Positions 44,095 through 56,343 of a stretch of 64,000 nt of DNA are shown here, piece by piece. The number at the start of each line of letters is the position of its first letter. Positions within the stretch are counted from its first letter, which is position 1. The position numbers and the translations under genes were made by a program. The DNA is taken from NCBI GenBank assembly GCA_021307315.1, contig JAJSPD010000026.1, positions 186,001 through 250,000 of the forward strand. Direction: 5' to 3'. The stretch comes from Bisporella sp. PMI_857. Lineage: Eukaryota > Ascomycota > Leotiomycetes > Helotiales > Helotiaceae. Below the pieces are notes generated by a model. That model ran no database searches. It saw only the letters and a list, made by a program, of their open reading frames with translations, and was not told the DNA's origin.

Positions 44095-44724
44095 GTTTTG
44101 TGCTTCTGGCTTGAACGTACTATATAACAATACGTAGGATGACTTTTGTCTATTTCTGACTCTGCAATCGAGGCTTTTTATTGATCGCGTTGAACGCGGG
44201 TTGAGTTCTATTTTACTAGAGTTCATGGGTGGGACTACGTAAAAATTTAACGGCGGCGTGACATCTTGGTAGGTCTGTGGGGGGCACAAGGCGTCGCGGT
44301 TGTTGATGTTCAGGGGGAGTGGGGTGGTTTAGCGAGCCCCTGGTTGATGCTTTCGGGTATGGGCTTAGTTTGTCCTATACAAAGGGACGGGTTACAAGAA
44401 GGATGGGATGCATAGCAAGATTACTAAATGTGAAGATCACAAGAGCTCTTACTGTTAGTATGAGCAAAGCAGAAAAGCGAAATTATGGTAGACAAACTAA
44501 AGCTAGGAGATCTAGCTAAAAGTTGAAACCCTTGGAGGCATCGCTCAAATTTGAGGAATAAGCCTTGTACATCACACACTATTTTCAGACGTAGGATATA
44601 AGGTAACTGATTCAATTCGTTTAGTTAATGGTAAAACCTGATAATTCTTGCCTATATTTAAATATTACGTTTACTAAGGAATCCAGCTCACTCATAGTTG
44701 CTCTCATATCATTAGGCCATACAA
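44095..44724. other. intergenic, no gene seen
   Basis: Spacer between two minus-strand genes. No supported feature. Confidence 0.4.
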
Positions 44725-45766
44725 TTATTTCAAGAAACCAGCCTTGCCATCGCCATTGGAGTCAACCAGAGGGTTGAGCTTGTCAAGTAAACTGGCCCTT
44801 TTCTTAGTGCCCTGTGAATTGGTGGATCCGTTAGACTTATTGTGTGTCAAACCTGAACCAGTGGATGAGTTGTTGTCGTTAGCGTGAGTGCCAGTAATGC
44901 CGTTTCCGACACCATTTCCATTGGTGTATGTGCCGTTTCCATTGGTGTGTGTGCCATTTCTAGCAAGACCAGTACCATTCCCGTGAGGGCCGTTCAAACC
45001 GGCAGCAGTCCCTGTTGTAGCATTATGTGCTCCATGAGTACCGTTGTGCCAATCGTTCTCGGTCAAACTGGTGGTGCCTCTTGCACCAGAGCCACCTAAG
45101 GTGCCACCAACGGACTTTGGTTCACCTTTAAAAGCATCAGTCCGCTCTGCACGACCAGCCAAGTGACCGCCCTGTTTCTTGAACTCATCGAGAGTTACCG
45201 GTGGAAGCTGAGTAATAGAATGATGCTTGGCTTCGTTATGATGAATTTCGTGGATGGGAATTGTAGTGTGGACAACAGATGGTTGGATAGTCTCCTTTTG
45301 AATGACTGGCTGGATATGCTCATGTACATGGTGGTGAACATGCTCGCCTACAACAGTTGCGGCGGCACTCTTGGTATGGTGTATCTCACTAACTTCTCGG
45401 GTGTCCTTAAATTGGCTCTTCTCTGCCTCTAAGCGTTTACGGACATGCTCATCATTACCGTGGTTGATTTTTCGGTGCTCGACACCAACCAAATTATGAG
45501 TGTGCTCTTCTGGGAGAACTTCCTTGTGATGGATAGGTTGGATTGATGTATGATAGTGATCTTGGTGTACCTCGCGGTCGATCACTGTTTGGGCTTCGTC
45601 GTGTTGTGTACGGTGGATTTTTTCGTTCGTGATAGCTGGCCCAACAGTCTGATTTGGCGTTAACAAATGTGCAAGGAAGCATACCTGATCATACCTCGTG
45701 GACCGTCGTGTCATGCTTGCCATCCCTGTTGAGGAAGTTGCTTACTGCCGCCTTTGCTTTATCCAT
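44725..45766 (-). CDS. histidine-rich allergen-like fungal protein
   Basis: Two exons, 45695-45766 and 44725-45648 (intron GTATGA...ATCAG), give 331 residues. The start MDKAKAAVSNFLNRDGKHDT was found upstream of the longer open frame by splicing into TVGPAITNEKI, and is preferred. The middle is very His-rich (REVHQDHYHTSIQPIHHKEV, then VGEHVHHHVHEHIQPVIQKE and HEIHHNEAKHHSITQLP). The C-terminal 100 residues are a Gly/Asn/Thr low-complexity repeat (THTNGNGTYTNGNG) closing with DKLNPLVDSNGDGKAGF. Homologues are annotated only as allergen or hypothetical; function unknown. The His spacing might bind metal, which is a guess. Confidence 0.78.
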
Positions 45767-47429
45767 TCCGATAGAAGCTGTTTCGGGTGGTTATACCGCT
45801 ACTATGAAAGTTGCCTCTGTGAGATGTTATATAGTGTATAATACCTCATGCGTTGATCAACGCAGGTTATTATACTTGGATTGAGGTGAGGGGTAATATA
45901 GTACCTCTTCGAAAACACATCATCGATGACGTTTCAGCAGCTCATCCGGCCATCATACTGATGGAAGTGTTACCAGCTATAGCAGAAATAAAGCTTTCTA
46001 GAAGTGACGAAAACGGGAACAATGATGTTCACAGGATAGATCTGCAACAACGATCTACGATCAAGGCACTTGGAGGACACCGCTCTTGGAGATTATAATC
46101 TCGTTAGTCAGACAAAAAAATGCAAATGCAAGTAATGAAAATACAAGTGCTGAATGGCTATGGCCTAGTGTGTGGGATGAAGGCTAGGCGGATATTTGAG
46201 ACAACGTTCTTGGGTGTCTGAATGAGGGTTTGCCAATAAGAAGTCCAAACTTGCGGCTCAAAATGCTCCTTGGTAAACAATTAGCTTTAGAAAAAACGCT
46301 ATGCATTGACCAGACCTTCTGTTATCCAAGAGCAGCGGATTGATGCACAACCCTGTAGAGTGGAGAGATAATTGAACTCCAGTAATAAAAGTAAAGCATA
46401 TTCTGCTAGTTTCGATGACATAACATTCCTTATCCGTACGAATCAAGATATGTTATTCGCATTTGGAAACACCAATACTATTACAACAATACTAAAACTG
46501 ATGATTTTACGTGATGGGTTAGTGGAATTCCCAGGGGCGAAGCTACATCTGCACTTGTAAACGCTATCGAAGATTTCGCTGCTTGATACACATCAATGAC
46601 GTTTATACCACATTTAAAATAATAATAATAATGGCATTTGTTTGAATGGCATTATTTGGAATTCTAGGGCGTCAGAACTTGGGCCGTGTCTTGGCTATAG
46701 CAACACTTGAGGCTTTTGCTCTGGCTGCAGCTGAAGCGGCACAAAGATGGACGACATTCCATCGTTTTCAGCCAAAGATGTGGTGCCGCCAACAGCACAA
46801 TACAGAGGTACAGTCCAGGCCTTCTGGAGGGTGTTGTGTTCATAGTTTATGTTGTCGATCCCTCTACATTAGTCTGAAAGTCAATCTTTGTGAAGATCCT
46901 GTGATCTGCCTAGCTAGGCTATTCTGTGATTAAGTTAGCTCACCGCAACTGGTATGACCTAGGCATCTTGTACGGAAGCCTGAGGCCGCAAACATAAAAG
47001 AAAGGAAAGGCAAAAGAGAAAAAAAAAAAAGCTAAAAACTAGGGATGAGCACTGGCGCTGATTCAGCCTCAATACTTGGCCTAGCGCTGCATTTGCCAAG
47101 CCAAGACTGAAAAGAGGAGTGCGGAGGTCATTGCTGCTGCAGGTCGCTGAGAAGTTGGCGTTGATGGCATTACATTGCATTGGTAACCTTGCTTTCTTCT
47201 AAGCAAACATTCCACTATTCTCACTTCTTTACACTTTTCCTAATTAATTACCAACTACTCTTCCTACGATCATCCGATCTTTCCCCTCGTTTCAATTGGT
47301 TCCTTCAGAATTAATAATTACAGAACAGTATAGCATTGGTCCGCTGGTAGATCTCCCGCGTCATCACCTGTCAGATTTGCTGCTGGGGTATTGATTTTGG
47401 AGAACCCTTGCGTCGCGCATTTCATCGTG
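45767..47429. other. long intergenic region
   Basis: About 1.66 kb without a supported gene. It contains an AAT triplet repeat (46618-46632) and an A-rich stretch near 47019-47035. The open frame at 46646-46933 has no family features. The last 250 bases are C/T-rich and are the probable promoter of the next gene. Confidence 0.4.
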
Positions 47430-50097
47430 ATGGGTATCCGGACCCTGTTTAGAAAATCTAATAGCAGAAACCTCAAGGCCCAGGCATACGAAGCGCAGGT
47501 AGCTGCGGAACCACCCATCAAAGGATCTTATCCCGTCGCAGGCAACGGCCCTAATGTGCTGGAGGATTTGCAGAGATCGCATGCTCGAAGACAGTCGGTG
47601 AGCAGCGCGGCACCTGCTCCAGTTGTGCCACTACACCGTGACGCAAGACCGCAAAATGAAAGACCTCGAACCGCACCTCATAATGGAGAACCTGGAGGGG
47701 GATATCAATCTGCTACGCCGGCGATCGACTTCACATATGAAAGAACACGTTCCGGGTTCTCAGTGAAATCGCATCCCGGCTTTTTCGGAAGACGAAACTC
47801 AATTGGCAATCCTAAAGCCAAACGCGCAACGTGGTTCCCCAAAGCCGAGTCTCCTCCACCGTTACCAAGGGATGCGGAGGCCTACACTTCCGCTCAGGTC
47901 AAGACATATCAGCCTACAAGAGGGAATACAACTACGGATGCGACTGATAGAGGGAGAACCATCAACACACACGTCCCTCCTCCAGTGTCGTTTAATCCTG
48001 CGAGACAACACGCTCGCTCTGATTCTCGAGCGTCGCACCGATCTCATATCGATATCCTGGATGCACATTCGACGATACATGCAACCGAAGAGCTTTCACA
48101 CCATCGAGCCGAAGCATCTGGTAGGCGGGAATTTGGCGAAGATGTGGCAGACCGTAATATGACGGAGTCGAGAGATCAGGAGAGCAGGCTCGATTTCAAC
48201 TCTCCGGAATTAAGCTACATGAAGCAGTTGTATTCTCCAAGGAAGAGGGCTGCGCTCAGGGAGGCTGCAAAGGAGCCACATTCCCGAGTAGACTCTGCAT
48301 TAGGACATGTTCTAGGAAGTGATGGGAGCAGCAGCAGTGATGACATACCGCAAAGGCAATCCGGTCCCCTACCCGCATCAGCACCTCACTCGCCATCCGA
48401 GCCCAGATCTGGATCCCGGGTTGCAACAAGTTACCCTCCTAAATCTGCCTCCGCCAGCTCCCACATCGCTCTGGGGAAACATGTTAAGCCTGCCGATCGC
48501 CCGTCAAATAACGAGCCCAGAGGCCGCATCATATCACCACTAGCGTCTACAATAGCTTCTACTAACGATGATACTGAATTTCAAATTCGATACCATAACC
48601 CTCCTCGAGGACCGGCTTCCTCGCGGGCAATTGTCTCCAACGCAAATGTGACCGAACGTGGCCGTCCACGAACGACATCATCAACAATCGAACAGCCTCT
48701 TCCTCAAGCATCTATTCCAAACGGCAGTCCTCAAACCCAAACACGTCGCCACAATACGTCAGTCTCAAGTGAACATACGATTGTTCCTGGTACAAAATCA
48801 AGAGAGAGCTCTGCAACCTATTCCGCATTTCCTTCTACACGCGATAACGACCTGTCTGAATCTAGCAACGTAGCACCAACATCTTCAAGTACCAAACGAC
48901 ATATTTTACAAGGAGAGGGTGTCAAAGGGCCACCGAATCTCAAAGGCATAGTGGATTTGAAAGACTCTGTAGACACAGAGGTTATCACAAAGACTCGACC
49001 TGGTAGATACCCTCGTTCCATGTCTCGCAGTTCTGTTGCTTCTCGTGTTTCTCGTGCATCAAACTCTACAGCACCTTACCTATCACCTCTTCATGTATCA
49101 CCTCATGATATCCTCGATTTACCTTCGTTCCCGCCAAATTGGCCTCTTCCCCAACCTCAATCCAACCAGCCCAATCAACCACAGTCTTCCTCACGCTATG
49201 CGAGCTCTGCAAAATATGTTTAGCATTTCCGCGAAGTGATGCGAGTTGGCTAATATTTTGGGTTATTTAGCCGCCGTCCACGAGCACGTCACGCCGACCA
49301 TACACGACATCAGAGAAGAACAGATTACGAGGGAGACCCATACACATGATGTGTACCATCGTTTACTGCCCGTCATCGAGACGGAGATTTTACCAACAAA
49401 ACATTATATTTCCTCCGAAGATGGTAAAGGTCTAATCGAAATACCCGAGTCGATGGTGCCCAATTACCACGTTAGTGGCAAACTCGATCAAAACTGGCAC
49501 ATAAGCAGGGGTGCGATATGCAGTAACGATATTGAGACTGCAAGTACCACGTCCTCTGGCTCCGCCGCCTCAGCTCCAACTATTAGCCTTGCACGCAGAG
49601 ATCCTAATGTCTCTTACCCAACCATAAAGGCCTCACGCTCACTTCGCTCGCATGACCGTTCATCTAGAAGTATCCTTGGTCCCTTTCTGTCATCTAAGAA
49701 GGAATCTACTGCCAAAGAAGGTCACCCCAAAACCGAATATGTATGGCGGCATCCGCCAGTCTTCGAAACTGTAGGTAGCAAAGCGACCCAAGCCGTCATT
49801 CCCACAGCATTTGAGGAGCATTACTATAGCTCGGACGAAGAAGAAGCCGTGTTCGGTGCTGAAAGAACTGAGGGAGATCTCCTGTTCAACGATGCTGGTT
49901 ACGGAGATGGGGGGATGTTACCTGGCTTGCAAGAGCGTAGTCCGGCTGGTATGGCCACCCTGAGGGAATCTATTTCAGGAGAAGCGTCGAGCGAAGAGGC
50001 AAGGATACCTAGGGTGATGAGTGATGTCGAGGGCCAGGCTACAAGAGGATTGAGGAGGATAAAAGAGTGGAGACCAAAGGAGCGGAAAATAGTGTAG
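47430..50097 (+). CDS. large disordered protein with conserved C-terminal module
   Basis: Start MGIRTLFRKSNSRNLKAQ at 47430 (an in-frame ATG 39 bases upstream lies in probable leader). The first 590 residues are Ser/Pro/Arg-rich and low complexity. The second segment (to 50097) has VHEHVTPTIHDIREEQITRE and THTHDVYHRLLPVIETEILP, then a Trp-containing stretch and a basic tail (RRIKEWRPKERK). These two parts form one known fungal architecture. The junction near 49218-49284 is unclear: an intron GTTTAG...CGAG fits the phase but uses a weak GAG acceptor, while the better TTTAG acceptor at 49270 is out of phase. So there may be an indel. Function unknown. Confidence 0.65.
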
Positions 50098-50686
50098 AAG
50101 ACGGGATGCAAAGGCTGCTTTGAATTAAGGCATGGATGATATAACCTGGATATGTGATATGATGATGATATATAAAACTTATGAAACGACCGAGGAAATT
50201 TTATTGCGATCCAGCCTAAGAGGCGTTATGCCTCATTTGCAGACTGCTTCGGTTCTGTATGTCTCACTCAAGTCACATAAAAATCAGCTGCTCCTCGTCC
50301 TCCGATTACATGGTAGTGCGCTGCAGCTTTTCAAATCCCGAAATATGGCGGTAACCTATATTATTTGCTCAGCCAACACTTATTTTGTATTGCAACACAA
50401 AAAAGCTGACCCACATATTTCTCTTTCCCTTATGAGAGTAGGCTTCGACCAGTTACTCCAAGGATACAACCAATATTTTACATCCTACAAAAGAAGCCAT
50501 GCGGCTCTCCAAGCTGTTAGTCAGGTACAGCTTGACGACTTATGGCGAACCATGTTATCGCAATCACGTCCGAAAGGTTGCAGAGTTGGCTCATCAAGCC
50601 CAGCGGCAGGAAAAACGCCTCGTTGCAGCAATTCGTGCCATGTCTCGGCAGCACAGCCTCATCTTCAAACATATAACCGGACGGTC
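50098..50686. other. intergenic, no gene seen
   Basis: Upstream of the membrane-protein gene. The open frame running through it lacks recognisable sequence and is probably leader. Confidence 0.35.
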
Positions 50687-52020
50687 ATGGAACCCTACGC
50701 GCACTCTCTATTATGCTTAAGAGGCTTTTTTTTTTGGCTCGTCAGCATGACTATGATTGGGCCGACTTTGGCTGCTCATGTTGGCAAGAATGAGACTCGG
50801 ATTGTCTGGTACGCGGCTCCGAATGAGCGCGGGACTATGGATATACTTTGGAGTTGCTTGTCTACAATCTTTATCTGTACCTGGACGGTGTCTCATCCTG
50901 CTATCTTCCCGAGGCATAGAAAGCGAAGGAAACTTCGGTAAGCTTGAACGCACCGAGGTAATGATAACAAAAACATTTGTGCTTAAGGCTGCATAGGTGG
51001 ACGCTAGCTGGTGTCCTTATTCCAGAAGGCGTTGCAATTTCGGCGATGAGCGGATATTTGAATGTTAGGCGTTTTACCAATTACAATGTCAAGAATAACC
51101 CAGGCTGGCGGATGGAGCACTCATACATTGCATTCATGGATGGCTGGCAGATTTGGTCTGAAACTCTGGCACGTGAGAAGATACTCACACCATCGGAGGT
51201 TTGTTGGCTGTTATCCCAGCATTGTATTGACATGGACAAAATCCCATCTCACCATGAAATACTTGACAAAAGCAAATCAAATCCATTCTTGAAGCTGGTC
51301 GCTATATGCCAAAGCGGATGGTTGGTGGTTCAGGTGAGTTCAAATGAATGGAAAATGCTTCGTAATAAGAGAAACAATCAATGCATTATTTATTAGGTGT
51401 GATTTATGGCTAATGGGTTCTCAAAGGTATTATCCCGAGTCATTACACACTTGCCGGTCTCAGTGTTAGAAGTTGCAACCACGGAGTATGTGGTTTGTGC
51501 GTTTTTTACCTACATGTTTTATCTATCAAAGCCGCAAGACGTGGAGTGTGTCATGCGCCTTGAGTGTAAACCTCTCAATCCAACACAAATGATCGCCTTT
51601 AATTCTGTCACTGAATCATTCGAACCTTGGATGGAAAATCCTGTTGGCTCGTGGCTAACAACATATTGGGCGCGGTCGAGTTTTGTCCTTTGGATGGCCG
51701 CGGTATTCACAGCTATTCATGCCAGTATGTGGAGCTCTGAAGCGTTCCCGTCAAACGTGGAAAGAATTATCTGGAATGTTTCCTCAATCATTTCGGGAAT
51801 AATGATTGTTTCTATGTCCTTTTTGGCGACGTCTCATCTCTTTAGAAAGAAAGGAACAAGTAACCATGCTTCATGGCAGAGACTGTTAGTGGCTATACTG
51901 CTGATTTTGTTCTTTGCCGTACGTGTATACTTGGTTGTGGAATGCTTCTTTAGCCTACGATCTGTTCCAGTAGGAGTATATCGGACGGTCGAATGGACAA
52001 CCTTCATTCCTCACATCTAA
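50687..52020 (+). CDS. multi-spanning membrane protein of a fungal unknown family
   Basis: Three exons, 50687-50937, 50997-51333 and 51427-52020 (introns GTAAGC...ATAG and GTGAGT...AAAG), give 393 residues. The start MEPYAHSLLCLRGFFFWLVS gives a signal-like N-terminus; an internal Met (50747) is the alternative. The family signature ERGTMDILWSCLSTIFICTW is followed by W-T-L-A-G-V-L-I-P-E, as in fungal proteins that have a pair of N-terminal spans and four or five C-terminal spans. Later spans are seen at VVCAFFTYMFYL, SSFVLWMAAVFTAIHA, ISGIMIVSMSFLA and LLVAILLILFFAVRVYLVV. Function unknown. Confidence 0.78.
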
Positions 52021-52510
52021 AATATAATTGAGATATTATATACTTACTTTCAGCTGTAATCATGGTCTCAATTATTCAGCACGTGTGAAATTAACGTTTG
52101 TCCTCGCAGAGCTGGACTAGTCGCAATCACAACTCTCACATACGGCAGAGTATTTAGGGATAGGCAGTACTCAAAATATCTGGAGCTCTGATTAAAAACT
52201 GCACCGAAAGGACGTCGTACTCTCGGCGTCTGGTGTACCAAACTCCTTTTAACGATGAAAAAGGGAGCGAGCTTAGGGGGGTGGGTATGTTCAAGCGAGA
52301 AGCCGCGGGCTTGGATCTGCTCCACTGTCGTCGCAAGTGAAACCCCGCTACGCCTCATGAACTGAAGCCAACCATTGTCCAGCCGTACACCTCCAACCTT
52401 GACCGTCTGGTGCCTTGACAAGTATTTGCAGATTGTTCTAGATAGCCTTGCGCCTCTCACCTACAAAGAGTGACAAATCATAATCGAGCCAGGAGCTCGC
52501 AGCGCTCAAG
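52021..52510. promoter_or_regulatory. SEC1 promoter region
   Basis: About 490 bases between convergent/tandem neighbours with no gene. The minus-strand open frames here are shadows. Confidence 0.35.
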
Positions 52511-54885
52511 ATGGGGCTCAGTTCTATGAAGGAGCAACGCGACAGTAAGCCTTCTGAAGTGGCAGTTGCGCGGCAATGAACTAACAATACCGCAGAAATT
52601 GTGGACAGCATAAGGCAGATAACTCGAGGCGACGTATGTTTGTTTACAATTTGTTTTGGCATGTGGTGCTGACCTGCGATTCAGTGGAAGATCTTGATTG
52701 TTGATGAGGACTCGAAGAAGATTCTGGACAGTGTTGTAAAAGAGGACGACATCCTCAACGAAAATATTACAAGTACGTCTTAGAGAAATAGTGTCCAACT
52801 AGGCTTTGACTGATAAGACAAAAGATATCGAAAGAATAGAGGACAAGAGGGAAAACCAACCGGACACTGACGCCATATACTTCTTGTCCCCTGAACCACA
52901 TATTGTCGATTGCTTGCTAGCAGATTTTGAGCGACGAAAATACAAAAAGGCGCATCTGCTATGGACAGCGCTGCTAGATCCCTTACTGCGCCGGCGATTT
53001 GATGGTTCACGAAATGCCAGGGAACAACTCGCCAGTTTTGAGACGCTATCAATAGACTTCTTTCCACGAGAATCGCATCTTATCACATTCAGAGATCCTT
53101 GGAGCTTCCCAATATTGTACCATCAAGAATGCAATGGTCTGGTCCGCGATCATCTGCAATCACTTGTCCAAAAGGTATACAGGCCTATTATACTTCCCCC
53201 ATTCTATACTAACATTATTGAAAGATTACTGGAATATGCGTCCTACTTGGCGAATACCCCAAAGTTCGATACTACAAGCCACGGAACCCAACTCACGAAG
53301 CTAATGTTTTATGTACGCATCTTGCGAGAATGGTCCAAGAGGAGTTAGATGCATACGCCGGATTCAACCAAAATTTCCCGCCCCCTAGCAGTCGGCCACA
53401 AGGTATACTTCTCATCACAGATCGAGCCATGGATCTTGCCGCGCCTTTGGTTCACGAATTCACGTATCAGGCCATGGCTCACGATCTGTTACCAATCAAA
53501 GAAGGCGATAAAGTTCTATACAAGACTATTGTGCATCAGGGCCAGCCAGACGAAGAAGTAAAAGACATGGAGATTGGGGAGAAAGATAAGATCTGGGTTG
53601 ACAACCGACATCGCCACATGAAAGATACAATCGATAAGTTGATGGGCGATTTCCAAAAGTTTATTGCGGACAATCCACATTTTACGAATCAGGAAGGTGA
53701 TGCTACAAGCCTTAATGCCATTAAAGATATGTTGGCGGGACTACCGCAATTTCAGGAGTTGAAGGAAGCATATTCGCTTCATTTGACTATGGCCCAGGAA
53801 TGCATGAACATTTTTGAGAGCAACAAACTTCCAGATGTAGCAGCTACAGAACAAGACCTGGCAACAGGACTCGACGAATACTGTCGAAAACCTAAGAATA
53901 TCGCAGAGCAGCTTGTGAAGTTGTTAGATGATGAGGGTGTCACTCACGGGGATCGATTGCGACTCATACTGCTATACATTTTGTATCGTGATGGGTTAAT
54001 ACCCGAAGATATCAGAATGTTGCTTGCCCACGCCTCATTACCACCGGCTCAGGAGCAACTTATCACCAACCTCGATCTTCTTGGGGCGCGTACCACAAAA
54101 GCGCTCAAGGAAAATAGATTACCCCCAACACCATTATTTCCTCGCAAGACTGCACCAACACCCGAGAACGAAGAATATCCATTATCACGCTTTGAGCCCA
54201 ACCTTAAGCTAATGCTCGATGAAGTTGTAAGGGGCACACTACCTCAGGATGCTTTTCCATACGTAAATCCTCCTTTAGATAATTCCGAGGAGTTGGCGGC
54301 CCAAGCCCAAACATCTTTACGAAGCGCAAAGCCTACATGGGCACGAAATCGGATGTCAACTGTCGAGAGTAGGCAACGAATCATAGTTTTTATGGCCGGC
54401 GGAGCTACATACTCCGAGTCTCGAGCATGTTATGAGGTTTCTAAGACGAGTGGCAGGGATATCTTCCTCGCAACGAGCCATTTGACTACCCTGCATTATT
54501 TACACGTCAGGTCGCAGACCTGACAGCACCACGAAGATCATTAGGCCTGCCTGTGGATCGGCCAAAGAAGAAAGCTCCAGACCACCTATTTGCGCGAAAT
54601 GATCCTCCACGACCCGCGCCTGGCCGTGCTCCTGGCTCGGGACAGTCTTTTGGTTTACCAGCGAATCCAGGCCGAAGCGGTGGGCTGCCAGGAAATCCTG
54701 CTCCTTCTGGTGGACAACCTAGACCTTATGATCCTAAGTTAGTGAATGGCATGGCAAATATGAGCATGAGCTCTAGCCAACCGGCTCCGTCGTACCCAGC
54801 AAAGTTGGAGAAACAGAATAAATACGACGGTGGAGAAGAAGAAAAGAAGAAGAAAAAGGGGCTGTTTCACCGGAGTAAGAAATAA
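52511..54885 (+). CDS. SEC1: Sec1/Munc18 family exocytosis protein, one frameshift
   Basis: SM protein that binds the plasma-membrane syntaxin/SNARE complex and promotes fusion of secretory vesicles. Five exons: 52511-52544, 52596-52633, 52685-52772, 52825-53174 and 53225-54885. N-terminal MGLSSMKEQRDKIVDSIRQI and DWKILIVDEDSKKILDSVV are typical, with YFLSPEPHIVDCLLADFERR and LLITDRAMDLAAPLVHEFTY later, and the C-terminal RIIVFMAGGATYSESRACYE. After FLATSHLT (54485-54487) the reading frame moves by one (as if a base were lost at 54488-54490) into PALFTRQVADL. The tail is Pro/Gly-rich and ends in a Lys run. No splice could explain the shift. In yeast SEC1 is essential, so an assembly error is likely. 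Confidence 0.9.
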
Positions 54886-55526
54886 GTTTTGGGCGTGCTG
54901 GTCTGTGGAGGTACGAATTGTAGGTAAAGAGAGTTGGGACGATATCACAAGGCATTCAATGGCGTTGGGGCATTGGGAGCATAGCTTAGGATACACATTT
55001 TGCGAATGTAGAACGATGCAGCTCAGGTAACTCTTGCGAGTGCCAAATTCATTTTCGCTTTTTTAGTGTGCTAGGTCAAATCTCGCACTTTTCTATGGTG
55101 TTATATGATACAAAGATCTCCACGGTTGTGTCCTTGCTGGGGCTATGGTTACTTCACCATCGTACTGATTTGATATTGTGGCATTTGCAGCAACTTTTAT
55201 CAGATCGCTACGCAGATATCGCAACACAGCAGGCTACCATGCTCATACATCTTCATTCCTAGGGATAAATCGACTTGGCAGAGAAGGAATATGCAAAGAC
55301 CACCCAATTAGGACGAGTCTTAAAAACCTAATCCTCTACGGGTCTTCTTTCCCGTCAAACCGTCTATAATCCTCGTCGACTCGATCATCCGAAAACGTCT
55401 GCCCTCTTGCCGGCATCAATACCAATCCCGCTAGACAATCACGATTCTCGGCTTCTCTGCATGTTCCCGCTTTACGCGCAAGGGGCAGACGCGCGGGCCG
55501 GTGAATATGGAGGCGGAGTTTATGAA
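54886..55526. other. intergenic, no gene seen
   Basis: 3' flank of SEC1 and of the minus-strand CxxC gene. No supported feature. Confidence 0.4.
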
Positions 55527-56104
55527 TTAGTGCCTGGTCGCCCCATCCTCCCTATCCTGTCCCGCAGGATATCCATCCCTGTCTCCGCCTTCAACCCCAT
55601 CACCCTCCTCTCGCGTGTCCACGCCGCCGACGCCGCCTCCCGGTTCTCCAACCGGACGGGCAGCGGGATCGTCCAGCCGGCGGTCGAGACACGCCTGGCA
55701 GGCCGTCTGGCCGCTTGCTACCTTGCGTTGTCTGCAGGTTGGACATGTGGCCGCGATGCCGTGTTTCGCGGCGTCTTTGATGGCGCATTCGTGGCAGATG
55801 TCGGGCTCGGAGATGGAGCTTTCGCAATCAACGCATTTGTGCGGGCTTTCGTAGGTGACCCTTGGGCTGTTTTTGAGGAGCATGTGTACCTTTGGCGGCA
55901 TGGTTTTGTCTTCTGGCTCTTGTTTTGGTTGCGAGGAGATGAAAGGTTAGCTTGATGTGGATTGGTAGAGTGGTTGATGTAAACGGGGTTTTGGAGACTG
56001 TTGTTGTTGGGGGTTTGGGAAGGGCAAAGACTCTCACTGGATGCTATGTCTTCTTTCATGCTCTGGCTGGGACGTGGTGGGCCACTGGACCCGAGGGTAG
56101 TCAA
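55527..56104 (-). CDS. small protein with four CxxC pairs
   Basis: Two exons, 56038-56104 and 55527-55918 (intron GTGAGA...AAAACAAG, with a GCTAAC branch site), give 152 residues. The splice turns MKEDIASS into KPEDKTMPPKVHMLLK and keeps frame. A second start at 56059 is equally possible. The core is HKCVDCESS, DICHECAIKDAAKHG, ATCPTCRQRKVASGQ and TACQACLDRRL: four C-x-x-C pairs at 15-24 residue spacing, which predicts two zinc-ribbon-like sites. The C-terminus is a Gly/Asp/Glu tail. I recognise no named family. The intron and CxxC periodicity support a real gene; it is not secreted. Confidence 0.6.
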
Positions 56105-56343
56105 GGAGCTGGTTAGTCATAGTTGGCAATGGAGGTTTTGTTATTCAAGATTGATTACTGAATGCTTTGCTCATGAGATCATGGTATGAGTCAAGGAGAT
56201 GTTAAAGATCGATTACAGCATACGATCCCGGTTACTTACTTATAGATGTTCCAAATAGTTCAGACGTATAGGATCTTTGCCATGAAACCTTCAAATGAAC
56301 AGGTAGTTTACAACCAGATAATGCTCCCTTCTTCACTTATCAT

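Noticed and set aside
46646..46933. 95-codon plus-strand open frame
   Set aside because: Ala-rich start then Cys-rich random-looking sequence; no conservation evidence available.
55407..55955. 182-codon plus-strand open frame
   Set aside because: It is antisense to the CxxC protein, whose Cys periodicity and intron are better supported.
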